Source: SIG565 sp045650565 (GTDB taxonomy: Bacteria; Bacillota; Clostridia; Oscillospirales; Acutalibacteraceae). Taken from it: a stretch of 29,651 nucleotides of DNA. The position numbers were made by a program, and so were the translations under genes. The notes below the pieces were generated by a model. It saw only the letters and a list, made by a program, of their open reading frames with translations, did not search any database and was not told the origin of the DNA. Shown here in pieces: positions 22,649 to 29,651 of the stretch (position 1 is the stretch's first letter; every line of letters begins with the position of its first letter). Location: NCBI GenBank assembly GCA_045650565.1, contig JAZRRG010000064.1:1-29651 (forward strand), written 5' to 3'.

Positions 22649-24562
22649 ATGTCTGAAAACAAAAAATTCTACATCACTACGGCTATTGCCTACACGTCCC
22701 GTAAACCGCACATTGGCAACTCATACGATATTGTTCTTGCCGATATGATTGCCCGTTACAAACGAATGATGGGTTATGATGTATATTTTATGACAGGTTC
22801 TGATGAACACGGACAAAAGATTGAGGACTGCGCTACTGATGCGGGTATTTCCCCAAAGGAGTATGTTGACGGTGTGTCGGCTCAAATCCGTGAGGTTTGG
22901 GACTGCCTTAACACAACCTACGACAAGTTCATCCGTACAACCGATGAATCTCACGTTGATGCTGTTAAAAAGATTTTCAAAAAGCTTTATGAGCAGGGTG
23001 ACATTTATAAAGGGCATTATGAAGGAAAATACTGTGTGCCTTGCGAATCCTTCTTTACCCCCTCACAGCTTGTTGACGGCAAATGTCCTGACTGTGGCCG
23101 TGAGGTTACCGACTCTAAGGAGGAGGCATATTTCTTAAAGCTTAACAAGTATCAGGATAAGCTGCTTGAATATTATGAACAAAACCCTGACTTCATCAAG
23201 CCCGAATCACGCAAGAACGAAATGATAAACAACTTTTTAAAGCCGGGGCTTTCTGACCTTTGTGTATCTCGTTCATCATTTAAATGGGGCGTACCGATTG
23301 ATTTTGATGATAAGCATATAATTTATGTTTGGATAGATGCTCTTTCAAACTACATCACGGGTATTGGCTATAACCCTGACGGCAGCAGCGAATTCTTCAA
23401 CAAGAATTGGCCTGCTGATTTACACGTTATCGGTAAAGATATTGTGCGCTTCCACACGATTTATTGGCCCATTATACTTATGGCATTAGGTCTACCGCTT
23501 CCTAAACAGGTGCTCGGTCACCCGTGGGTGTTATCGGGCGATGATAAAATGAGTAAATCGAAGGGCAATGTGCTTTATGCTGATGAGCTAGTAAAGCGTT
23601 TTGGTGTTGATGCGGTCAGATATTATTTGTTATCCGAAATCCCCTTCGCACAAGACGGCACCATTACCTATGAAACCTTTATAAACCGATTTAACGCCGA
23701 CCTTGCAAATACACTTGGTAATCTTGTAAACCGCAGTATTGCTATGACCAACAAGTACTTTGGCGGTATGGTTTCTGGCAATAACAATATAGAGGATGAG
23801 CTTGATGCCGATTTAATTAAGACGGCAAACGATACTTTAGATAAATACTATGTTTTAATGGATTCCTACCACAACGCTGATGCTGCTGAGCTTATTATGA
23901 ACCTTGCAAAGCGTTGTAATAAATATATTGATGAAACTACACCTTGGGCTCTCGCTAAGGACGAGGCAAACAAGCCACGGCTACAAAGGGTACTTTATAA
24001 TCTACTTGAAGCTATCCGTATTTTAGCGATTATGCTTACCCCATTTATACCCGAGAGCTGTGAAAATATTTTAAAACAATTAAACACCACCGACCGCACC
24101 GCCAAAATGTTTGCGGTAACCGATTATTCGGTAAACGAGGCGGTAGCGCTTTTTGCAAGAATTGATTTACAAAAAACACTTGATGAAATAGCTGCCGAAA
24201 ACGAGAAAGCTGATGCTATAGAAAATGTAGTTACTATGGAGCAAATAGCGATAGATGATTTTGCAAAGGTTCAGCTTATTACTGCAAAAATCACCGCCTG
24301 TGAGCCGATTCCCAAAGCCAAAAAGCTTTTAAAGCTAACGCTTGATGATGGTAGCAAAACTCCCCGTACGGTAGCATCGGGAATTGCGCTTTGGTATAAA
24401 CCCGAGGAGATTATCGGACGCACGGTTATTATTGTTGCAAACCTAAAACCTGCAAAGCTTTGCGGCGTAGAATCAAACGGTATGATTTTGGGTGCTGATG
24501 TTGGCGATTCCGCCAAGGTTATTTTTGTTGATGATATACCTGCGGGTAGCAATATACGATAA
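22649..24562 (+). CDS. metG: Methionyl-tRNA synthetase
   Basis: A 637-residue class I synthetase that charges tRNA-Met with methionine. The start is ATG 22649 after AAAGGAGA. Landmarks are the HIGH-like PHIGNSYDIVLADMIAR, TGSDEHGQKIE, a zinc knuckle with CVPCESFF and CPDC, WIDALSNYITGIGY, and the KMSKS loop (DDKMSKSKGN). A helical anticodon domain follows (NTLGNLVNRSIAM to TPWALAKDE), then a C-terminal OB-fold tRNA-binding domain (IDDFAKVQLITAKITACEPIPKAKKLLKLTLDDG) that dimerises in many bacteria. It is complete and of normal length. Its TAA overlaps the ATG of tatD by one base. Confidence 0.97.
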   Translation: MSENKKFYITTAIAYTSRKPHIGNSYDIVLADMIARYKRMMGYDVYFMTGSDEHGQKIEDCATDAGISPKEYVDGVSAQIREVWDCLNTTYDKFIRTTDESHVDAVKKIFKKLYEQGDIYKGHYEGKYCVPCESFFTPSQLVDGKCPDCGREVTDSKEEAYFLKLNKYQDKLLEYYEQNPDFIKPESRKNEMINNFLKPGLSDLCVSRSSFKWGVPIDFDDKHIIYVWIDALSNYITGIGYNPDGSSEFFNKNWPADLHVIGKDIVRFHTIYWPIILMALGLPLPKQVLGHPWVLSGDDKMSKSKGNVLYADELVKRFGVDAVRYYLLSEIPFAQDGTITYETFINRFNADLANTLGNLVNRSIAMTNKYFGGMVSGNNNIEDELDADLIKTANDTLDKYYVLMDSYHNADAAELIMNLAKRCNKYIDETTPWALAKDEANKPRLQRVLYNLLEAIRILAIMLTPFIPESCENILKQLNTTDRTAKMFAVTDYSVNEAVALFARIDLQKTLDEIAAENEKADAIENVVTMEQIAIDDFAKVQLITAKITACEPIPKAKKLLKLTLDDGSKTPRTVASGIALWYKPEEIIGRTVIIVANLKPAKLCGVESNGMILGADVGDSAKVIFVDDIPAGSNIR

Positions 24563-25332
24563 TGGAAAACGCATATATTTTTGATTCCCACGCACATTAT
24601 GACGACGCTAAATTTGATAGCATTCGTGATGATATTTTATCAAAAATGCCAAAAAATAATGTTGGTGGCATTATAAATTGCGGCACCGATATTTCCACCT
24701 CTCAAATATCAATTGATTTGGCGGAAAAATATCCCTTCGTTTTTGCGGCGGTTGGCTACCACCCTCAATGTATTGATGCCGATACAACCTTTCAAAGGGA
24801 AGCGTTAATAAAGCTTTTAGAAAACAAAAAGGTTGTGGCGATTGGTGAAATCGGTCTTGACTATTATTGGGATACCGAATTTAAAGAAAAGCAAATTGAT
24901 TTTTTTGAAAAACAACTGATATTGGCAAATAAACTCAGTTTGCCTGTAATCGTTCACGAACGTGAGGCGCACTCAGATACCCTAGCGTTGCTTAAAAAGC
25001 ATACTCCTAAAGGAGTATTGCACTGTTTTTCAGGTAGCTTGGAAACGGCACGTGAAATTATAAAGCTTGGTATGTATATTGGTGTTGGCGGAGTTATTAC
25101 CTTTAAAAATTCAAAAAAACTGATAGAAATTGTTAAGGAAATACCGCTTGAAAGCATTTTGCTTGAAACCGATGCTCCATATCTCTCCCCTGAACCCAAT
25201 AGAGGAAAAACTAATAATTCTACCAATATTAAGTATATTGCGGAAAAAATTGCCACTATCAAATACACAACTACACAACAGGTTTTATCGGTAACAACTG
25301 CGAATGTTAAAGAATTATTTAACATTAAATAA
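24562..25332 (+). CDS. tatD: TatD family metal-dependent deoxyribonuclease
   Basis: A 256-residue TIM-barrel hydrolase of the TatD family (3'-5' exonuclease, DNA repair or turnover). The ATG overlaps the metG stop by one base (TAATG), so translation is coupled. Metal ligands and conserved blocks are all present: FDSHAHYDDAKF, GYHPQ, AIGEIGLDYYW, VIVHEREAHSDTL, HCFSGSLETA, and ILLETDAPYLSPEPNRGKTNNSTNI. The metG-tatD order is widely conserved in Firmicutes. It has a typical length and no sign of damage. It is followed by the RBS-containing inverted repeat of the microprotein gene, which may also act as its weak terminator. Confidence 0.95.
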   Translation: MENAYIFDSHAHYDDAKFDSIRDDILSKMPKNNVGGIINCGTDISTSQISIDLAEKYPFVFAAVGYHPQCIDADTTFQREALIKLLENKKVVAIGEIGLDYYWDTEFKEKQIDFFEKQLILANKLSLPVIVHEREAHSDTLALLKKHTPKGVLHCFSGSLETAREIIKLGMYIGVGGVITFKNSKKLIEIVKEIPLESILLETDAPYLSPEPNRGKTNNSTNIKYIAEKIATIKYTTTQQVLSVTTANVKELFNIK

Positions 25333-25336
25333 TTAG

Positions 25337-25342
25337 TATAAT
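25337..25342 (+). promoter_or_regulatory. Candidate -10 element of the microprotein gene
   Basis: A perfect TATAAT without a recognisable -35 at 17 nt (ATTATT). It overlaps the left arm of the inverted repeat at 25340-25348. A 10-nt palindrome GTTTGCAAAC (25351-25360) sits where transcription would begin and could be an operator. Confidence 0.4.
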
Positions 25343-25384
25343 CACCTCTCGTTTGCAAACAATAATAGCACAGCGGAGGTGATT
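25340..25384 (+). promoter_or_regulatory. Inverted repeat that can mask the microprotein RBS
   Basis: AATCACCTC (25340-25348) is a perfect complement of GAGGTGATT (25376-25384), which contains most of the consensus ribosome site GGAGGTGAT. The 27-nt loop contains the palindrome GTTTGCAAAC. Bases TTTTT close the right arm, so it could also be a weak terminator for tatD. Confidence 0.6.
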
Positions 25385-25388
25385 TTTA

Positions 25389-25508
25389 ATGGATAACAAC
25401 CAAAACAAAAACAATCAAAATCAGAATAAGAATGACCAAAATAAAAACAATCAAAACAAAAAGAATCAAAACGATATAAACAAAAAGAACGATAATAACA
25501 ACAGATAA
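25389..25508 (+). CDS. 39-residue Asn/Gln/Lys-rich microprotein
   Basis: The ATG at 25389 is five bases after a perfect TTTTT and nine after GGAGGTGAT, one of the best ribosome sites in the window. The frame ends at TAA 25506-25508, and a strong terminator follows 18 bases later. The product starts MDNNQNKNNQNQNKN and ends NDNNNR. It has 19 Asn, 6 Gln and 7 Lys in 39 residues and only one hydrophobic residue (Ile 30) after Met. Imperfect repeats of NKNNQN units are visible in both DNA and protein. It has no signal peptide or membrane segment. I recognise no named family; similar low-complexity Asn/Gln/Lys peptides in Clostridia may be spore-associated, which is a guess. The dedicated RBS and terminator argue that it is a real gene. 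Confidence 0.65.
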   Translation: MDNNQNKNNQNQNKNDQNKNNQNKKNQNDINKKNDNNNR

Positions 25509-25526
25509 TTATTTTGATTAAATTTT

Positions 25527-25567
25527 ACGGTAACCGAAGGGTATTCCCCTTCGGTTACCGTTTTTTT
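25527..25567 (+). terminator. Strong terminator after the microprotein gene
   Basis: A perfect 15-bp stem, ACGGTAACCGAAGGG (25527-25541) with its complement (25547-25561), a 5-nt loop and a run of T's on the plus strand. It insulates the GntR operon promoter, which starts 13 bases later. Confidence 0.92.
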
Positions 25568-25579
25568 ATAAATTCGCTG

Positions 25580-25608
25580 TTGACATTTATAAAAATGTAT
25601 TGTATTAT
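25580..25608 (+). promoter_or_regulatory. Sigma-A promoter of the GntR-ABC operon
   Basis: A perfect TTGACA (25580-25585), a 17-nt spacer and TATTAT (25603-25608). The -10 overlaps the repeats that form the operator, so repressor and polymerase should compete. Confidence 0.85.
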
Positions 25609-25629
25609 TGTATTAGTCAAGTAATACAA
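25600..25629 (+). promoter_or_regulatory. Palindromic operator for the GntR regulator
   Basis: TTGTATTA (25608-25615) and its inverted copy TAATACAA (25622-25629) are separated by six bases. A direct copy of TTGTATTA (25600-25607) immediately precedes them. The site covers the -10 and probable start point, 16 bases before the GntR start codon. Repression of its own operon is inferred. Confidence 0.75.
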
Positions 25630-25645
25630 CGATAGGAGGAAAGCT

Positions 25646-26011
25646 ATGGTTTTTTCATTTGATAATAACTCCCCTATTTATCTTCAAATTATTGAACAAA
25701 TTAAAATACAAATAATCTCGGGCGAATTGAAACCGGGTGAGCGCCTCCCCTCTGTGAGAGATTTGGCGAATAATACCAAGGTTAACCCCAATACTATGCA
25801 AAAGGCGATGACCGAGCTTGAGCAATTAGGGCTTATTTACACCGAACGCACAAACGGAAAATTTGTTACAAGCGATACTTTGCTTTTGCAAGACTTCAAA
25901 AACAAACACGCCAAAGAATTATCAATTAACTTCATTAACGCTATGCAGTCAATCGGATACACTACCGATGAGGCGCTTAATTATATTAAAGACATTGGAG
26001 GTAAATATTAA
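25646..26011 (+). CDS. GntR family regulator, YtrA subfamily
   Basis: A 121-residue repressor. The start is ATG 25646 after AGGAGGAAAGC. The N-terminal winged helix has the family pattern SPIYLQIIEQIKIQIISGELKPGERLPSVRDLANNTKVNPNTMQKAMTELEQLGLIYTERTNGKFVTSD (about 9-75). The C-terminal part is short (about 45 residues, helical: KNKHAKELSINFINAMQSIGYTTDEALNYI), which is the mark of the YtrA subfamily. These regulators usually control a linked ABC exporter in response to cell-wall stress or antibiotics; the signal here is unknown. Its stop overlaps the ATPase start by one base. A clear palindromic operator lies in its promoter. Confidence 0.92.
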   Translation: MVFSFDNNSPIYLQIIEQIKIQIISGELKPGERLPSVRDLANNTKVNPNTMQKAMTELEQLGLIYTERTNGKFVTSDTLLLQDFKNKHAKELSINFINAMQSIGYTTDEALNYIKDIGGKY

Positions 26012-26706
26012 TGCAACTGTTAGAATGTAAAAATCTAAATAAAAGTTTCGGTAAAAAAAGTGTGTTAGAGGATATAAATTTAACCATCCAAAAAGGTAAA
26101 ATTATTGGTCTTTTGGGCAAAAACGGAACGGGCAAAACAACACTTATAAAGCTAATCAACGATTTGCTGACACCCTCTTCGGGTGAGGTTTTGATAAACG
26201 GTGCCGCACCAAACACCGAGTCTAAAAAAATCATTGCTTATTTGCCCGAGCGCACCTATCTTGATAAATCAATGCGGGTTTCAGAGATTATAAAATATTT
26301 TGCTGATTTTTATGATAGTTTTGACTGCGACAAAGCATATAAATTATTAGAGGATTTAGGGCTTGATGCAAACCAAAAGCTTACAAAAATGAGCAAGGGT
26401 ATGCGAGAAAAGGTACAGTTGGTTTTGGTAATGAGCCGAAAAGCCGACCTTTATATACTTGATGAACCGCTTGGCGGTGTTGACCCTGCCACGAGAGATT
26501 ATATTCTTGACACAATACTTTCAAACTTTAATGAGGGTGCAAGTGTTATTATATCGACCCACTTGATAAGTGATATAGAGCGTATATTAGATGAGGTTAT
26601 TTTTATAAATGATGGTGAAATTGTACTTCACTCTGACTGCGATACCCTACGCCGTGAGCAAGATGGCTCAATTGATGAAATTTTCAGGAGGATGTTCAAA
26701 TGCTAA
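26011..26706 (+). CDS. ABC transporter ATP-binding protein (YtrB-like)
   Basis: A 231-residue ATPase subunit. The ATG overlaps the GntR stop (TAATG). Walker A is GLLGKNGTGKTTLIKL (about 33-48), the signature region is LTKMSKGMREKVQLVLVMSRKADLYILDEPLGGVDPATRDYI, with Walker B LYILDEP and a D-loop, and the switch His lies in VIISTHLISDIERI. The KMSKGMREKVQL signature (SKGM rather than SGGQ) is the usual variant in this family of peptide/antibiotic exporters. It pairs with the membrane protein encoded next, whose gene overlaps it by seven bases. Together with the GntR gene it forms the three-gene operon pattern of ytr/bcr-like loci. Confidence 0.93.
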   Translation: MQLLECKNLNKSFGKKSVLEDINLTIQKGKIIGLLGKNGTGKTTLIKLINDLLTPSSGEVLINGAAPNTESKKIIAYLPERTYLDKSMRVSEIIKYFADFYDSFDCDKAYKLLEDLGLDANQKLTKMSKGMREKVQLVLVMSRKADLYILDEPLGGVDPATRDYILDTILSNFNEGASVIISTHLISDIERILDEVIFINDGEIVLHSDCDTLRREQDGSIDEIFRRMFKC

Positions 26707-27491
26707 ACAAACTTTTAAAATATGATTTAAAATGGACCCTTAAATTTTTGAGTGTTTTTTATATCCTTGGTTTTTTCTTTGCTTTTTTAACACGGGTGTT
26801 TGCAAACATCGAAAATTCTCTATTTATGAATATTGTATCAGAGGTCTTTAGAGGCGCCACCTTCTCAATGGTTTTTAGCGCCCTTGCCAACAATATCTTA
26901 CGCCTTTGGATAAAATTCCGACAAAGTATTTACGGAGATGAAGCTTATCTTACTCATACACTGCCCGTTAAAAAGGGTGCTCTGTATACCTCTAAAATTT
27001 TAACGGCTATCATCAGTATTTTTGCGAGTTTTATCGTTATTATTTCAGCCCTTTTAATAATGTATTACAGCAAAGCTAACCTTGAATGGCTAAAAAATAT
27101 GCTTTTACCTCTTTTAGAGGTTTTTGATATGTCTCTTGTGGGCGTTGTAATATTACTTTTATTGCTTATATTCCTGCAATTTATAAACATTTTACAGTGC
27201 GGATATACCGGAATGGTTATAGGCCACCGTTTTAATAACGCAAAACTTGGAATGTCGATTTTATTTGGATTTATAAGCTATATGGCAAGTCAAATTATAA
27301 TTGTTATTATGCTGTTTATTCCCGCTATTTTTAACAACGATATTTTGAATCTTTTTATTACAACCGAACAAATAAATTTTGAGGTTATTAAACCCGCAAT
27401 AATTTATAGTATAATAAGCTATACCTTAATAAGCATTATAGGATTCTTGGTTAATATTAAGTTATTGCGTAAGGGGGTAAATGTGGACTAA
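26700..27491 (+). CDS. ABC transporter permease
   Basis: A 263-residue membrane protein with about six spans: FLSVFYILGFFFAFLTRVF, a segment near residues 50-70, ILTAIISIFASFIVIISALLIMYY, VGVVILLLLLIFLQFINIL, MASQIIIVIMLFIPAIF and IIYSIISYTLISIIGFLVNI. The cytoplasmic stretch YGDEAYLTHTLPVKKGALYTSKIL is the conserved landmark of this permease family (ETYLT-x-TLPVS-x-x-x-(L/I)-x-(S/A)K). The gene overlaps the ATPase gene by seven bases, so subunits are coupled in translation. Substrate is not known; the family is linked to lipid II-targeting antibiotics or other cell-envelope stress, an inference here. Confidence 0.88.
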   Translation: MLNKLLKYDLKWTLKFLSVFYILGFFFAFLTRVFANIENSLFMNIVSEVFRGATFSMVFSALANNILRLWIKFRQSIYGDEAYLTHTLPVKKGALYTSKILTAIISIFASFIVIISALLIMYYSKANLEWLKNMLLPLLEVFDMSLVGVVILLLLLIFLQFINILQCGYTGMVIGHRFNNAKLGMSILFGFISYMASQIIIVIMLFIPAIFNNDILNLFITTEQINFEVIKPAIIYSIISYTLISIIGFLVNIKLLRKGVNVD

Positions 27492-27508
27492 GGCCGAGGA
27501 GATTACTT

Positions 27509-28231
27509 ATGAAAAAAATCAGAAACGCATCAGAACTTCTTTGGCTTTTCGGAATTGTTTTTGTTGCTGTGGGTGTTACACTTTGCAGCAAAGCAAATCT
27601 CGGAGTATCAATGGTTGCCGCACCTGCATTTATACTTTCTGAATTTATATCACAGTTTTTTCCCATCTTTAATGTTGGTGTTACCGAGTATGTATTGCAG
27701 GGATTTATACTGATTATCCTATGCATAACAGTAGGTAGATTTAATTGGCGCTACTTACTTGCCTTCGCCGTTGCCGTAATATACGGTTACACGCTTAATC
27801 TCTTTATTTGGATTTTCTCCCCTTTGGAAATTGGCGCAATATGGCTACGCTTTGTTATGCTGATTATCGGCGATATCATTACGGCATTCGGTGTTGCCTG
27901 TTTTTTCCGTACATATATGCCGCTACAGGTATACGAGCTCTTTGTAGCTGAAATCGCCTCACATTTCAAAATTAAAATCGACAAGGTTAAAAGTGTTTTT
28001 GATGTAAGCTTATTGCTTATTTCCATAATTTTATCCCTTGCTCTTTTCGGTGATGCGGCTAAATTTGATTGGTCTTCTTTTTGGTACACATCATTTCACA
28101 GCATCGGTATAGGAACACTCATAACTACCGCTATTAACTCCCCCACAATTTCGCTTATGGGTAAAATTATAGACCGCTTTTTTGATAATTCGCCACGCTT
28201 TTCAAAGCTAAGCCAAAGCATTCAAAGATAA
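27509..28231 (+). CDS. YczE/DUF6198-like integral membrane protein
   Basis: A 240-residue protein with about six membrane spans and no soluble domain. It starts at ATG 27509 with GAGGAG ten bases upstream. The N-terminal block LWLFGIVFVAVGVTLCSKANLGVSMVAAPAFILSEFI has the G-x-x-L-x-x-x-A-x-L-G-x-S pattern of the YczE/YitT-like small membrane family, whose function is unknown. A middle region (LIIGDIITAFGVACFFRTYMPLQVYELFVAEIA) and a C-terminal amphipathic tail follow. It starts 17 nt after the permease stop on the same strand and may be the fourth gene of the GntR operon. No hairpin terminator separates it from the next gene, although a strong promoter does begin there. Confidence 0.7.
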   Translation: MKKIRNASELLWLFGIVFVAVGVTLCSKANLGVSMVAAPAFILSEFISQFFPIFNVGVTEYVLQGFILIILCITVGRFNWRYLLAFAVAVIYGYTLNLFIWIFSPLEIGAIWLRFVMLIIGDIITAFGVACFFRTYMPLQVYELFVAEIASHFKIKIDKVKSVFDVSLLLISIILSLALFGDAAKFDWSSFWYTSFHSIGIGTLITTAINSPTISLMGKIIDRFFDNSPRFSKLSQSIQR

Positions 28232-28251
28232 GCTGTAAATATCTTTTTCTA

Positions 28252-28280
28252 TTGTTTTTAGCACCATTATCTAATATAAT
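28252..28280 (+). promoter_or_regulatory. Sigma-A promoter of the branching enzyme gene
   Basis: TTGTTT (28252-28257), a 17-nt spacer and TATAAT (28275-28280), 22 bases before the ATG at 28302. Confidence 0.7.
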
Positions 28281-28301
28281 AAAATAATGGGAGGTGACCT
28301 T

Positions 28302-29651
28302 ATGATAATCAAAGAAAAAAATATTTTAGAGATAGACCCCTATCTTACTGATTTTGCAGACGATATTGCTTTGCGAATAGACCTTTATAAACAAAAACAT
28401 TCCGAAATTTTGGGAGAGCACCGCAACTTATCCGATTTTGCAAATGCGCATAACTTTTTTGGTTTTCACCAAACCTCTGATGGATGGGTTTACAGAGAAT
28501 GGGCACCTGCAGCTGATAAGATGTATCTCACGGGTGATTTTAATAATTGGAACATCTATGCTCACGAAATGACACGCTTGAAAGACGGAGTTTTTGAAAT
28601 ATACCTAAAGGGCAAAAATGCCTTAAAGAACGGCCAAAAGGTACAAACGATTGTTATACATAACGGACAATTACTTCGCCGCATTCCGCTTTATGCCACC
28701 CGTGTGGTTCAGGACCCCGTTACTTATTTATGGTGCGCCGAAATTGATGATACATTTTCACCTTTTAATTGGACGGATGACAACTTTGCACCCGAAAAAA
28801 CACCATTCATATACGAATGCCATATTGGCATGTCGGGTGAAGATGGCAAGGTTAGTACATATGCCGAATTTAGAAAAAACATTTTGCCCAGAATTAAAAA
28901 ACTTGGTTACAACACTATACAAATTATGGCCATTATGGAGCACCCTTATTACGGCTCGTTTGGATATCAGGTATCCAACTTCTTTGCGGCATCTTCCCGT
29001 TACGGAACAAGCAATCAGCTAAAAAAACTAATCGATACAGCACACAAAATGGGTATTGCTGTTTTGCTTGATATTGTTCATTCACACGCCATAAAAAACA
29101 CCAACGAGGGTCCCAACGAGTTTGATGGAACTGTATATCAATTTTTCCACGAGGGCGCAAAGGGTGACCACTCCGCTTGGGGTACAAAGCTGTTTAATTA
29201 TGGCAAAAATGAGGTTTTGCATTTCCTGTTATCCAATATTAAATATTGGATGGAGATTTTCCATTTTGATGGCTTCCGATTTGACGGAGTAACCTCAATG
29301 CTCTATCACGACCACGGACTTGGAAGTGCTTTTTCAAATTACAGTATGTATTTTTCGGAGAACACTGATACCGATGCCGTTACATATTTACAGTTGGCAA
29401 ACGAGCTAATCCACGAAATAAACCCTAATGCTATCTCGATTGCCGAGGATATGTCGGGTATGCCGGGTATGTGTTTGCCTATTAGTTTGGGTGGTATCGG
29501 TTTTGACTACCGCTTATCAATGGGTGTGCCTGATTTATGGATAAAGCTAATCAAAGAATATAAGGATGAGGACTGGGATATCGGCAAGCTATGGTATGAA
29601 CTTACCTGCCGTAGACCAAAAGAAAAAAATATCGGCTATTGTGAGTCGCAC
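28302..29651 (+). CDS. glgB: 1,4-alpha-glucan branching enzyme, GH13_8 type (3' partial)
   Basis: The frame begins at ATG 28302 behind GGGAGGTGA and stays open for 450 codons to the window edge, ending in CESH just where the family reads AESHDQ. About 220-250 residues are therefore missing. It makes alpha-1,6 branches in glycogen. An N-terminal CBM48 domain (WAPAADKMYLTGDFNNW) is followed by the GH13 barrel: FAASSRYGTSNQLKKLI, VLLDIVHSHAIKNTNEG, FDGFRFDGVTSMLYHDHG with the nucleophile Asp 328, and IAEDMSGMPG with acid Glu 382. The VSNFFAASSRYG, HSHA and SMLY-H-DHG motifs match eukaryotic-type GH13_8 enzymes rather than the GH13_9 GlgB of most bacteria. Its own promoter is just upstream; other glycogen genes would lie beyond the window. 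Confidence 0.9.
   Translation, partial: MIIKEKNILEIDPYLTDFADDIALRIDLYKQKHSEILGEHRNLSDFANAHNFFGFHQTSDGWVYREWAPAADKMYLTGDFNNWNIYAHEMTRLKDGVFEIYLKGKNALKNGQKVQTIVIHNGQLLRRIPLYATRVVQDPVTYLWCAEIDDTFSPFNWTDDNFAPEKTPFIYECHIGMSGEDGKVSTYAEFRKNILPRIKKLGYNTIQIMAIMEHPYYGSFGYQVSNFFAASSRYGTSNQLKKLIDTAHKMGIAVLLDIVHSHAIKNTNEGPNEFDGTVYQFFHEGAKGDHSAWGTKLFNYGKNEVLHFLLSNIKYWMEIFHFDGFRFDGVTSMLYHDHGLGSAFSNYSMYFSENTDTDAVTYLQLANELIHEINPNAISIAEDMSGMPGMCLPISLGGIGFDYRLSMGVPDLWIKLIKEYKDEDWDIGKLWYELTCRRPKEKNIGYCESH

Noticed and set aside
25389..25508. AAAACAATC-type tandem repeats read as a possible CRISPR or simple repeat
   Set aside because: Units are short, irregular and codon-phased, with a start, stop, RBS and terminator, so they fit a low-complexity coding sequence better.

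Overview
The window is a piece of chromosome from a low-GC Firmicute, most likely a gut-type member of the Clostridia (Oscillospiraceae/Ruminococcaceae-like). This is judged from the AT-rich sequence, strong Shine-Dalgarno sites, the hprK-murB-whiA-dnaE-pfkA gene order, YugP and YtrA-type GntR proteins, and clostridial-looking dispersed repeats. There are no rRNA or tRNA genes and no CRISPR array.

Region 1 (1-3130) is accessory. It holds the end of a DUF4352-like secreted protein (+), then REP-like palindromes, then a minus-strand remnant of a siphophage-type tail module. Reading down the minus strand, the module has a sigma-70-like factor (3045-2521), two small genes, a tail tube gene, and a tail assembly chaperone pair G/G-T. 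The chaperone pair carries a near-textbook programmed -1 frameshift signal: slippery T TTT TTC, a 6-nt spacer and an 8-bp hairpin whose loop contains the zero-frame stop. A TTTACA-N17-CTTWTT element occurs twice, once before the sigma gene and once directly after its stop codon, before the structural genes. It resembles promoters of the TcdR/BotR/UviA sigma group and suggests a self-contained sigma regulon. No tape measure gene follows, so the module is truncated.

Region 2 (3252-7635, minus strand) is a probable operon read from a strong promoter: ychF, a YugP-type zinc metallopeptidase, an HprK-like kinase overlapping an S24/S26 signal-peptidase-like protein, and a membrane acyltransferase. 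It ends at a strong terminator. The kinase/peptidase pair looks like a peptide-maturation cassette without an obvious substrate.

Region 3 (7654-18849) is core metabolism and information processing: hprK-murB-whiA-dnaE (tightly packed), pfkA from its own promoter, alr and mscL, with eno convergent to mscL across a shared hairpin terminator, then rlmB. The rapZ and yvcK genes that commonly accompany whiA in Firmicutes are absent here.

Region 4 (18879-25508) holds an 836-aa membrane protein that looks like a P1-type ATPase with its catalytic motifs destroyed, a Wzy/O-antigen-ligase-like polymerase, metG overlapping tatD, and an unannotated 39-residue Asn/Gln/Lys-rich microprotein. The ribosome binding site of that microprotein gene lies in a 9-bp inverted repeat.

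Region 5 (25580-29651) is a GntR(YtrA-type)-ABC ATPase-ABC permease operon with a clear promoter and palindromic operator, followed by a YczE-like membrane protein, then the first 450 codons of a glycogen branching enzyme of the eukaryote-like GH13_8 type that runs off the window end.
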